NCBI GenBank assembly: GCA_003134675.1
Contig: PLBZ01000064.1
Coordinates: 2,241-7,832 of the forward strand
Direction: 5' to 3'
DNA: 5,592 nucleotides
Source of the DNA: Solirubrobacterales bacterium
Lineage (GTDB): Bacteria > Actinomycetota > Thermoleophilia > Solirubrobacterales > Solirubrobacteraceae
Of this stretch, positions 1 through 5,592 are shown piece after piece. The notes below the pieces were generated by a model. The model was not told the origin of the DNA. It did no database searches and saw only the letters and a list, made by a program, of their open reading frames with translations. The first letter of the stretch is position 1. Every line of letters begins with the position of its first letter. A program made the translations under genes and the position numbers.

Positions 1-701
1 ACGAGCAGCGCCGCCACCGAGGAGTCCACCCCACCCGAGAGCCCGCAGATCACCTTCCCGTCACCCACCTGCCGCCGTATGCGCTCGATCTGGTCTTCAA
101 CGATCCCGGCCGCTGACCAATTTCGCTCGCAGCCGCATACATCCGTCAGGAACCTCGTCAAGATCTCCTGGCCATAAGGCGTGTGTACGACCTCGGGATG
201 GAACTGAATCCCGAACACGCCTCGCTCCGCGTCCTCCACCGCTGCCACCGGCGATACACTCGAAGAGGCCAGCGCGGTAAACCCGGGCGGCGGCTCGATC
301 ACGGTGTCCCGGTGACTCATCCAGCACGTCTGCTCTCGCGGCATCCCTTTCAGCAGCACCCCCGGCTGGGTCACCGTCAGATCCGAGCGGCCGAACTCCC
401 CCACCTCGGCCTCTTCCACCCGCCCGCCAAGCTCGTGCACGAGCAGCTGCATCCCGTAGCAGATGCCCATCACCGGCACTCCCAGCTCCAGTAGCCCACG
501 CTCCAATCTCGGGGCGCCCTCGGCATACACCGAGGCGGGGCCCCCCGACAAAATGATCCCGCGTGGCTTTCGCTTCTCGATCTCCTCCAACGGCGTATGG
601 CTCGGCAGCAGCTCGCTGAACACCCCGCAATCGCGCACTCTCCTCGCGATCAGCTGGCTGTACTGGCCGCCGTAGTCAAGTACGACGACCTCTTCAGTCA
701 T
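1..701 (-). CDS. guaA: GMP synthase (glutamine-hydrolysing), 5' part, cut by the window edge
   Basis: Cytosolic enzyme of the last step of GMP synthesis: XMP + ATP + glutamine give GMP. The 233 visible codons begin at ATG 701-699 ([20 protein letters not shown], the usual GuaA opening) and stay open to the left edge. The class I glutamine amidotransferase domain fills about residues 1-185, with nucleophile Cys81 in GICYGMQ and His168/Glu170 in FHPEV, so the triad is complete. The PP-loop ATP pyrophosphatase domain then begins, with SGGVDSS at residues 222-228. Family members are about 510-525 residues, so roughly the C-terminal 55% (rest of the ATPase domain and the dimerisation domain) lies outside. 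Its start codon lies inside the 3' end of guaB3 (8-base overlap), and no good Shine-Dalgarno sits before it, which fits translational coupling. Identification is secure from motifs; nothing looks damaged. Confidence 0.96.
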   Translation of the reverse strand, partial: MTEEVVVLDYGGQYSQLIARRVRDCGVFSELLPSHTPLEEIEKRKPRGIILSGGPASVYAEGAPRLERGLLELGVPVMGICYGMQLLVHELGGRVEEAEVGEFGRSDLTVTQPGVLLKGMPREQTCWMSHRDTVIEPPPGFTALASSSVSPVAAVEDAERGVFGIQFHPEVVHTPYGQEILTRFLTDVCGCERNWSAAGIVEDQIERIRRQVGDGKVICGLSGGVDSSVAALL

Positions 702-1887
702 TTACTAGGGCTGCAGCCTTCCCGTTGGTGGCGCCCATGCCCACGCCCTGATCGCGTTGCAACTCCTTACCCTCGGTCTGCAGCGCCGGCGCGATCACGA
801 CCTCGGCGCGGTTGAACTCGGCAAGGTCCTTGTGTCCGCAAGTTGCCATCGAGGTGCGCAGCCCCCCGAACAGGTTGAACGTGCCGTCGTTCTCGCGCGC
901 GGGGCCGACGAGGATCTCCTCAAGCGTGCCGTTCTGCGACGTGGCCACCCGCGCCCCACGAGGCAAAGATGGGTGAAACGTGGCCATCCCCCAGTGAAAG
1001 CCGCGCCCTGGCGCCTCATACGCGCGTGCCAAGGGTGAACCGATCATCACGGCGTCGGCCCCGAGCGCGATCGCCTTCGATACGTCACCCCCGTTGCGCA
1101 TCCCGCCGTCGGCGATCACCTGGCAGTACTCCCCCGTCTCCAGCATGTGCGTGGAGCGAGCGTGCGCGACGTCTGCGATCGCCGTCGCCTGGGGCACGCC
1201 GATACCGAGCACCCCGCGCGTTGTACACGCCGCCCCGGGGCCCACGCCGACGAGAACCCCGGCGGCGCCGGTCCGCATCAGGTGCAGCCCCGTGTGATAG
1301 GAGGCGCAGCCGCCCACGACCACCGGCACGTCGAGCGTCGGAATGAACTCCTTCAAGTTCAGCGGCTCAGACACGGTCGAGACGTGCTCTCCCGAGACGA
1401 CCGTCCCCTGAATCACGAGCACGTCCAGCCCAGCCTCCAGCGCAAGCTCGTGGTACTTCAGCACGCGCTGCGGAGTCAGCGATGCGGCGACGACTACCTT
1501 CTGCTCCTTGATCTCTCTGATCCGCTGAGCGATCAGCTCAGGCTTGACCGGCTCTGAGTAGATCTCCTGCATCTCGCGCGTAGCCTGCTCCTTCGGCAGA
1601 CCGGCGATCCGCTCGAGCTGCTCCTCGGCGTCCTCGTACCGCGTGAAGATGCCCTCCAGGTTGAGCACCGCCAGTCCACCCAGGCTGCCGACGATCCCAG
1701 CCGTCCGCGGCGAAACCACGCCGTCCATCGCCGAGGCCATCAGAGGCAGCTCGAATTGGTAGGGCCCGAGCTTCCAGGAGAGGTCGATGTCGTCAGGATC
1801 GCGCGTGCGCCTGGAGGGAACGATCGCGATGTCGTCGAACCCATATGCCTGGCGCGCCTTCTTGCCACGCCCGATCTCTACTTCCAT
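694..1887 (-). CDS. guaB3: GuaB3-family IMP dehydrogenase-related protein (IMPDH/GMP reductase fold, no CBS domains)
   Basis: A 397-residue TIM-barrel protein of the IMPDH/GMPR superfamily. Visible motifs: ASAMDG (51-56, the nucleotide-binding strand), the catalytic loop [12 protein letters not shown] (214-225) with nucleophile Cys221 and Thr223, the phosphate-binding DGGMRNGGD (260-268), MIGSPLA (281-287) and [13 protein letters not shown] (340-352). The CBS pair that normally interrupts IMPDH after the first barrel strands is absent. In its place is a short charged helical stretch (about 81-130), typical of the GuaB3 group, whose usual length is about 370-400. The region where IMPDH carries its Arg-Tyr flap dyad (a GRVPYKG-like motif) reads PRGARV here, with no Tyr. 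The family name says IMPDH, but the activity could instead be NADPH-dependent GMP reductase. Start ATG 1887-1885 has GAGGA seven bases upstream and no in-frame ATG or GTG before a stop. It overlaps guaA by 8 bases and is probably cotranscribed with it. Confidence 0.92.
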   Translation of the reverse strand: MEVEIGRGKKARQAYGFDDIAIVPSRRTRDPDDIDLSWKLGPYQFELPLMASAMDGVVSPRTAGIVGSLGGLAVLNLEGIFTRYEDAEEQLERIAGLPKEQATREMQEIYSEPVKPELIAQRIREIKEQKVVVAASLTPQRVLKYHELALEAGLDVLVIQGTVVSGEHVSTVSEPLNLKEFIPTLDVPVVVGGCASYHTGLHLMRTGAAGVLVGVGPGAACTTRGVLGIGVPQATAIADVAHARSTHMLETGEYCQVIADGGMRNGGDVSKAIALGADAVMIGSPLARAYEAPGRGFHWGMATFHPSLPRGARVATSQNGTLEEILVGPARENDGTFNLFGGLRTSMATCGHKDLAEFNRAEVVIAPALQTEGKELQRDQGVGMGATNGKAAALVND

Positions 1888-1894
1888 CGCTTCA

Positions 1895-1899
1895 TCCTC
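1895..1899 (-). promoter_or_regulatory. Ribosome binding site of guaB3
   Basis: Read on the minus strand, GAGGA is followed by seven bases and then the ATG at 1887. It supports this start codon for guaB3. The plus-strand LeuRS-like gene on the other side of the same intergenic region has no comparable site. Confidence 0.6.
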
Positions 1900-1943
1900 G
1901 CAGTCGAGACGGACATGTCAGAGATAGCAGCCAAGTGAATTCG

Positions 1944-1952
1944 AGCATAGCA
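1944..1952 (-). promoter_or_regulatory. Candidate extended -10 promoter of guaB3-guaA
   Basis: On the minus strand positions 1952-1944 read TGCTATGCT, an extended -10 (TGn) followed by a TAnnnT hexamer. Transcription would start around 1936-1937, leaving a leader of about 50 bases that contains the GAGGA ribosome site. No convincing -35 is seen about 17 bases upstream (ATAAGG), which is tolerable for an extended -10 promoter. Prediction from pattern only. Confidence 0.4.
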
Positions 1953-1981
1953 ACGGCTTCGTCGATCCTTATGCCCTTGGA

Positions 1982-1987
1982 TATGCT
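1982..1987 (+). promoter_or_regulatory. Candidate -10 box of the LeuRS-like/thrC operon, giving a leaderless or near-leaderless mRNA
   Basis: TATGCT (TAnnnT) ends 8 bases before the A of the ATG at 1996. With the usual 6-8 base spacing, transcription would start at A1994 to A1996, so the mRNA would have no or only two leader bases. This agrees with the absence of a Shine-Dalgarno sequence before the ATG; the nearest GGA ends 14 bases away. The -35 region (TTCGTC at 1958-1963) is weak. Leaderless genes are common in Actinobacteriota. Prediction only. Confidence 0.4.
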
Positions 1988-1995
1988 CGATTGAT

Positions 1996-4224
1996 ATGAC
2001 CGAGCAGCCCGCCAAGCGCTATGACCCACATGCGATCGAGGCCCGCCGGCAGGCCGCTTGGCGCGCGCGGGACGCCTTCCAGACACCCTCGCTGACCGAG
2101 GGACAGCCGCACAAATACATAAAGCCCTCTGCCCCGTTCACTTCGGGCAACATCCACATCGGCCACGTCCGCTCCTACTCGATCGGCGACGCTTACGCTC
2201 GATTCTCACGCGCGCGCGGTGATGCTGTGCTGTTCGCCTTCGGCTTCGACGCCTTCGGCCTACCCGCCGAGCTCGGCGCGATCGCGAGCGGCGAGTCGCC
2301 AAGCGACTGGGTCAGCCGCTGTGCGACGCACATGACCGGGCAGCTGCAACGCCTCGGATTCTCCTTCGACTGGGATCGCTCGTTCCTCAGCTCTGAGGCG
2401 AGGATGTACCGTTGGTCACAGTGGCTGTTCCTGACGCTGCTGGCGAACGATCTCGTCTACCGCGGCACCGGCAGCGTCGATTGGTGTGAGCACTGCTCCA
2501 CCACGCTCGCCACGATTCAGGTCGAGAACGGCCTCTGCTGGCGCTGTCACAACCCCGTCCAACTGATTCAGCGCACCCAGTGGTACCTGCGCATCAGCGC
2601 CTACGTACCCGAGAACGACCGACGCTCGCAGGAGCTTGCAGCCAGCGGCATGTGGGATGAGAGCTCGCTCGCATCGCAACGCTTCGTACTCGGCCGTGTC
2701 GACGGGGTCGAGCTCGACCTGCGCGCGCCCGACGGCACCGAGCTGACCGTGTTCACACCCCACTCAGACGCGCTGGCTGAGGCACGCTTCGTCGCGATCT
2801 CTCCCAAGCACCCAGAGGTTGAGCGCTGGGTGGCGAATCCCGCCGTGCTCGAGCAGTTGGAGGAGCTGCGCTCCGGGGGCCTTCAGCGCGACTCCCGCGA
2901 GGCCGACGCAATCCCCCTAATCGATACCGGGCACTTCTTGTCTGGGCCCAGCGGAGATCCGCTACCTGTGCTCATCTCGCCCGCTGTCGACGGGCGCTTC
3001 GGGGCCACAGCCGTGCTCGGCATTCCCGAGCTGGATCAGACAGACGCAGTGATCGCACAGCGTCTGGCCGCCCAGGTCGATGCGCCCGTGCAGGCGCCGC
3101 TTAGAGCCGAGAGCGCGCTGTATGAGGTTCGCCCGGCGGTGCGCTACCGGGCCAACGATTTCTCGATCTCGCGCCAGCGCTCCTGGGGCACCCCGATCCC
3201 GATCGTCTACTGCGAGGAGTGCGGCACCGTGCCGGTGCCCTTCGAGCAGCTGCCGGTGCTCCTGCCACTCGACCTGAAGCCCACCGGCGCCGGCAATCCC
3301 CTGGCTGAGCGAGCCGACTTCGTGCAGGTTGACTGCCCGCGCTGCGGCGGTCCCGCCAGGCGCGAGACCGACACGCTCGACTGCCATTTCGACGCGCTCT
3401 GGCTGTGGATTCCCGCGTGCGTGCCCCCGCACGAGCGCGAGCGCCCGCTTGGAGAGATCTTCGCGCTGGAGGATCTCCGGCAGTGGCTACCTGCCGGGCG
3501 GCTTGTCGCCGGGTCGGACAGCGGCAACTTCGTGTTCGACCAGCGCATCGTCACCAAGGCTTTGCGCGACATCGGGCCGCTCTCCTTCATCGCCGACGGG
3601 GAGCCCTTCGCCGGCTGCCTGTTTCACGAGATGGTCATCCGCGACGGACGCAAGATGTCAAAGCACCTCGGCAACGTCGTCGATCCAGACGAGCTCGTCG
3701 AGCGCTTCGGCGCAGACACGGTGCGCCTGGCGGTCCTCTATGCAGCCCGGCCGCAGCGCACTCTCAACTGGAGCGACTCGGCGGTGCTGCGCTCGCACAG
3801 GTTCCTGACCCAGGTGTGGGAGTACTCTCATGCCCGGCTCGCCGACGCCGAGGCGCTGGCGTCAGCCGATGACGGTGAGCCGGTCAAAGACACAAGCGAG
3901 CACCTCAGGCTGAAACTCTCAACGTGGTGTGAGACTGCCGTGGAGAAGATCACCGAGGAGATGCAGAGCCTCGAGATGCACAGCGCCGTGCGCAACATCA
4001 TGCGCCTGTTCGACCGCATCAAGGACTTCGAGAAACGCGTCGCAGCGCGCCAAGGAGCGCTGCGACGGGCCGACAGCGATGCGCTGATCGATGCGCTCAC
4101 GCTGCTCGCTGCACTGCTCGGCCCCTTCGCCCCGCACCTCTCCGAGGAGCTGTGGATCGCCCTCGGTCACAACGGCGACACACAACTGCCGTGGCCAGGC
4201 GTATCGTCCCAGGTGCCCGCATGA
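1996..4224 (+). CDS. Leucyl-tRNA synthetase-like class I aminoacyl-tRNA synthetase paralog, lacking the C-terminal domain
   Basis: A 742-residue LeuRS-related protein; bacterial LeuRS is usually about 800-870. Order: Rossmann half with HIGH (54-57) and DAFGLPAE (85-92); a Cys4 zinc knuckle (C164, C167, C181, C184); a CP1 editing-type insert (about 230-375); SRQRSWG (392-398); a second Cys4 motif (C406, C409, C447, C450); KMSKH (553-557) followed by a LeuRS-like VERFGADTVRL stretch; and the helical anticodon-binding domain (about 590-725). It ends right after LPWPG, where LeuRS normally continues for about 60 residues with a VQVNGK-type C-terminal domain. ATP motifs are intact, but the positions matching the leucine pocket are largely substituted: S45, A46, F48, H464, A467, L470, S509, V513. 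The editing TTRPDT motif reads TPHSDA (254-259). Known family role: charging tRNA-Leu. Inference: a repurposed paralog with another substrate or acceptor; the real leuS should lie elsewhere. The start lacks a Shine-Dalgarno and may be leaderless. ATGA overlap couples it to thrC. Confidence 0.85.
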   Translation: MTEQPAKRYDPHAIEARRQAAWRARDAFQTPSLTEGQPHKYIKPSAPFTSGNIHIGHVRSYSIGDAYARFSRARGDAVLFAFGFDAFGLPAELGAIASGESPSDWVSRCATHMTGQLQRLGFSFDWDRSFLSSEARMYRWSQWLFLTLLANDLVYRGTGSVDWCEHCSTTLATIQVENGLCWRCHNPVQLIQRTQWYLRISAYVPENDRRSQELAASGMWDESSLASQRFVLGRVDGVELDLRAPDGTELTVFTPHSDALAEARFVAISPKHPEVERWVANPAVLEQLEELRSGGLQRDSREADAIPLIDTGHFLSGPSGDPLPVLISPAVDGRFGATAVLGIPELDQTDAVIAQRLAAQVDAPVQAPLRAESALYEVRPAVRYRANDFSISRQRSWGTPIPIVYCEECGTVPVPFEQLPVLLPLDLKPTGAGNPLAERADFVQVDCPRCGGPARRETDTLDCHFDALWLWIPACVPPHERERPLGEIFALEDLRQWLPAGRLVAGSDSGNFVFDQRIVTKALRDIGPLSFIADGEPFAGCLFHEMVIRDGRKMSKHLGNVVDPDELVERFGADTVRLAVLYAARPQRTLNWSDSAVLRSHRFLTQVWEYSHARLADAEALASADDGEPVKDTSEHLRLKLSTWCETAVEKITEEMQSLEMHSAVRNIMRLFDRIKDFEKRVAARQGALRRADSDALIDALTLLAALLGPFAPHLSEELWIALGHNGDTQLPWPGVSSQVPA
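4211..4215 (+). promoter_or_regulatory. Ribosome binding site deciding the thrC start
   Basis: AGGTG lies five to ten bases before the ATG at 4221, inside the 3' end of the LeuRS-like gene. It supports this ATG over the in-frame ATG at 4152, which would create a 73-base overlap and add 23 Arg-rich residues without family resemblance. Confidence 0.45.
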
Positions 4225-5540
4225 GACGCCCCAGCACCCCACCGAGCTCTCCTTCAGGGTCTCGCAAGCGGACGCGCTCGTGCGCCACGGGTCTCGTCTG
4301 TCACCGCTGCGAGCGAAACTTCCCGCTCGAGCAGGCCATATTCGCCTGCCCAGACTGCGGCAAGGGCCTCGACGTCGCCTATGACTACGAGCTCGCCGCG
4401 CGCCACTTCGCGGAGGTTCCCCGCGCCGAGCGCCCATTGAACATCTGGCGCTTCGAGGAGCTGCTTCCGATCGTCGGCACCTCCGCGCAGGCACTCGTCG
4501 GGAGCTATGCCGGCTACACACCGCTGATTGCAGCCGATCGGCTCGGCGCCGAGCTTGGCCTCAGCAATCTCTACCTCAAGGACGACTCCACCTCACGCCC
4601 CAGCCTCTCCTATAAGGACCGGGTCGTGTCGATGTCCGTCGCCCGGCTTCTGGAGCTCGGCAAGGATGAGATCGGCTGCGTCTCCACCGGCAACGTCGGC
4701 ACCGCCGTGGCCTCGCTCGCGGCGAAGGCCGGGGTCGACGCATACGTGTTCTACCCCAGCCACCTGGAGGCCATGAAGGCCCGCGCCTGTCGCGCGCTCG
4801 GCGCGGAGGTCTGCCAGGTCGAGGGCAACTATGACGAAGTCAACCGCCGCTGTCGCGACCTCGCCGCCGCGACCGGCATGGAGTTCGCGAACATCACCCT
4901 GCGACCGTTCTACGCCGAGGGCGCAAAGACAGCCGCGTTTGAGATCGTCGAGCAGCTCGACTGGCAGTCGCCCGACCACATCGTCACACCGGCCGCCGGC
5001 GGCACGCTCTCCTCGCGCCTGCACAAGGGTCTGGGCGAGCTGCAGCTGCTCGGGCTGGCTGAGACCTCCGCCACGCGCATCCATATCGCCCAACCCAGCG
5101 GCTGCAACCCGATCGCGAGCGCGATCCTCGCCGAGGAGGCCGAGATCCACGCCGTCACGCCGGAGACGGCGGCCCACTCGCTTGCGATCGGTGCTCCCGG
5201 AGACGGCTACCTCGTGATCGACGCCGTCCGCAAACGCGGCGGGACGGGCGGGTTTGCGAGCGATCCGGAGATCTTCGCCGGCATCGACCTGCTCGCCTCC
5301 ACCGAGGGCCTGCTGACCGAGCCCGCTGGCGGGACGACGATCGCGGTTCTCGAGAAGCTCGCCGCCGCGGGCCGTTTCGCACCGGATGACACGGTCGTCG
5401 CAGTGATCACCGGCAATGGCTTGAAGACGCTCGACGAGCACCCTGCCAAGCCATGGCCGGACAAGGTCGACTGCGAGCTCGACGCGATGCTCGCGGCATT
5501 GGAAGAGCTCGGACGGAAACCCAGCCCGGTAGCGGCGTAA
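4221..5540 (+). CDS. thrC: Threonine synthase, PLP-dependent, with N-terminal zinc ribbon
   Basis: A 439-residue fold-type II PLP enzyme. Known family reaction: O-phosphohomoserine to threonine, in the cytosol. An N-terminal Cys4 ribbon (C27, C30, C43, C46) is followed by the YDYE stretch usual in this class; then PSLSYKDR with PLP-lysine K132 (127-134), STGN (155-158), FYAEGAKTAAFE (230-241), the phosphate-binding PAAGGTL (257-263), AHSLAIG (318-324), EPAGGTT (367-373) and ITGNGLKTLD (396-405). The LS[FY]KDR lysine motif, rather than the classical PTGSFKDR, together with SLAIG and NGLKTLD, fits a known bacterial threonine-synthase subgroup. Residues 1-20 are a Ser/Pro/Arg-rich tail with no recognisable role. 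ATG 4221 overlaps the upstream TGA as ATGA and has AGGTG before it; no other plausible start lies between it and the zinc ribbon. The stop TAA is followed directly by a terminator, so it is the last gene of the unit. A paralog with a related substrate cannot be excluded, given its partner. Confidence 0.85.
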   Translation: MRRPSTPPSSPSGSRKRTRSCATGLVCHRCERNFPLEQAIFACPDCGKGLDVAYDYELAARHFAEVPRAERPLNIWRFEELLPIVGTSAQALVGSYAGYTPLIAADRLGAELGLSNLYLKDDSTSRPSLSYKDRVVSMSVARLLELGKDEIGCVSTGNVGTAVASLAAKAGVDAYVFYPSHLEAMKARACRALGAEVCQVEGNYDEVNRRCRDLAAATGMEFANITLRPFYAEGAKTAAFEIVEQLDWQSPDHIVTPAAGGTLSSRLHKGLGELQLLGLAETSATRIHIAQPSGCNPIASAILAEEAEIHAVTPETAAHSLAIGAPGDGYLVIDAVRKRGGTGGFASDPEIFAGIDLLASTEGLLTEPAGGTTIAVLEKLAAAGRFAPDDTVVAVITGNGLKTLDEHPAKPWPDKVDCELDAMLAALEELGRKPSPVAA

Positions 5541-5542
5541 TA

Positions 5543-5570
5543 GAAAAGCCCCGCCAGAGCGGGGCTTTTC
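5543..5570 (+). terminator. Intrinsic terminator after thrC
   Basis: A perfect 12-bp stem (GAAAAGCCCCGC at 5543-5554 with GCGGGGCTTTTC at 5559-5570) closes on a CAGA loop and gives a TTTTCCTT tract, two bases after the thrC stop codon. The mirrored A-run on the left arm gives CTTTTCTA on the other strand, so it may also stop transcription arriving from the right. The last 22 bases of the window after it hold nothing recognisable. Confidence 0.92.
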
Positions 5571-5592
5571 CTTAGCAGATCGATAAGCCGGA

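Larger units (their letters stand above)
1941..1990. repeat. Inverted repeat in the divergent intergenic region
   Basis: TCGAGCATA (1941-1949) and TATGCTCGA (1982-1990) are perfect 9-base inverted arms separated by 32 bases. With one skipped base the match extends to AATTCGAGCATA against TATGCTCGATT. The arms contain the two outward-facing TATGCT hexamers proposed as -10 boxes, so the symmetry may simply reflect two similar core promoters, or may be a shared operator. The spacer is too long and the arms too short for this to look like a transcription terminator. Confidence 0.5.

Noticed and set aside
97..630. Long open frame on the minus strand inside guaA
   Set aside because: It is a shifted frame of guaA. 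The real frame shows the Cys81/His168/Glu170 triad and the SGGVDSS loop, whereas the shifted product is low-complexity Arg/Gly/Ala sequence.
4152..4220. Upstream in-frame ATG (4152) extending thrC by 23 residues
   Set aside because: It lies deep in the LeuRS-like gene and adds only an Arg-rich tail without family similarity. The ATG at 4221 forms the typical ATGA overlap and has AGGTG in front.
4120..4390. Possible frameshift that hides the LeuRS C-terminal domain in another frame
   Set aside because: Neither alternative plus-strand frame after 4200 shows a VQVNGK-like stretch or any LeuRS similarity, and the thrC start follows immediately.
4572..4625. Altered PLP-lysine motif (PSLSYKDR instead of PTGSFKDR) as a sign of a new PLP activity
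   Set aside because: A LS[FY]KDR motif with SLAIG and NGLKTLD elsewhere is usual in one bacterial threonine-synthase subgroup, so the motif alone is not evidence of a new reaction.
4593..5441. 282-codon open frame antisense to thrC
   Set aside because: Typical high-GC shadow frame: no motifs, Arg/Gly/Ala/Asp-rich product, and fully covered by a gene with complete PLP-enzyme motifs on the other strand.

Overview
The window is GC-rich, almost fully coding DNA with short gaps and overlapping genes. A GuaB3-type protein, common in Actinobacteriota and also known from cyanobacteria, together with high GC and actinobacterial-style leaderless promoter geometry, suggests an actinobacterium, possibly a deep-branching one such as Thermoleophilia. 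The phylum is an inference from gene content and composition; no rRNA or marker tree is available here.

Layout: two divergent gene pairs flank a 108-base intergenic region (1888-1995). On the minus strand lies a complete CBS-less IMPDH-family gene (guaB3, 694-1887), followed with an 8-base overlap by guaA (GMP synthase), which runs off the left edge after its glutaminase domain and ATP P-loop. On the plus strand lies a 742-residue leucyl-tRNA synthetase-like gene (1996-4224), followed with an ATGA overlap by a complete PLP-dependent threonine synthase (thrC, 4221-5540). The second pair ends in a strong 12-bp-stem terminator (5543-5570).

The guaB3-guaA pair belongs to the purine branch point around IMP, XMP and GMP. 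GuaA makes GMP from XMP. GuaB3 either supplies XMP (IMPDH activity) or returns GMP to IMP (GMP reductase activity, as I recall being proposed for cyanobacterial GuaB3).

The most unusual item is the LeuRS-like protein. Its class I ATP motifs (HIGH and KMSKH) and overall LeuRS fold markers are intact. However, most positions that line the leucine pocket in bacterial LeuRS are changed, the threonine-rich editing motif is eroded, and the C-terminal tRNA-binding domain is absent. It looks like a repurposed synthetase paralog rather than the housekeeping LeuS, and it is translationally coupled to an amino-acid-making PLP enzyme. Whether the two share a pathway is inference.

The intergenic region holds back-to-back identical TATGCT hexamers within a 9-bp inverted repeat. 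They are positioned to be the -10 boxes of both pairs, and the plus-strand one would give a leaderless or nearly leaderless mRNA. No RNA genes, mobile elements or CRISPR arrays were seen.
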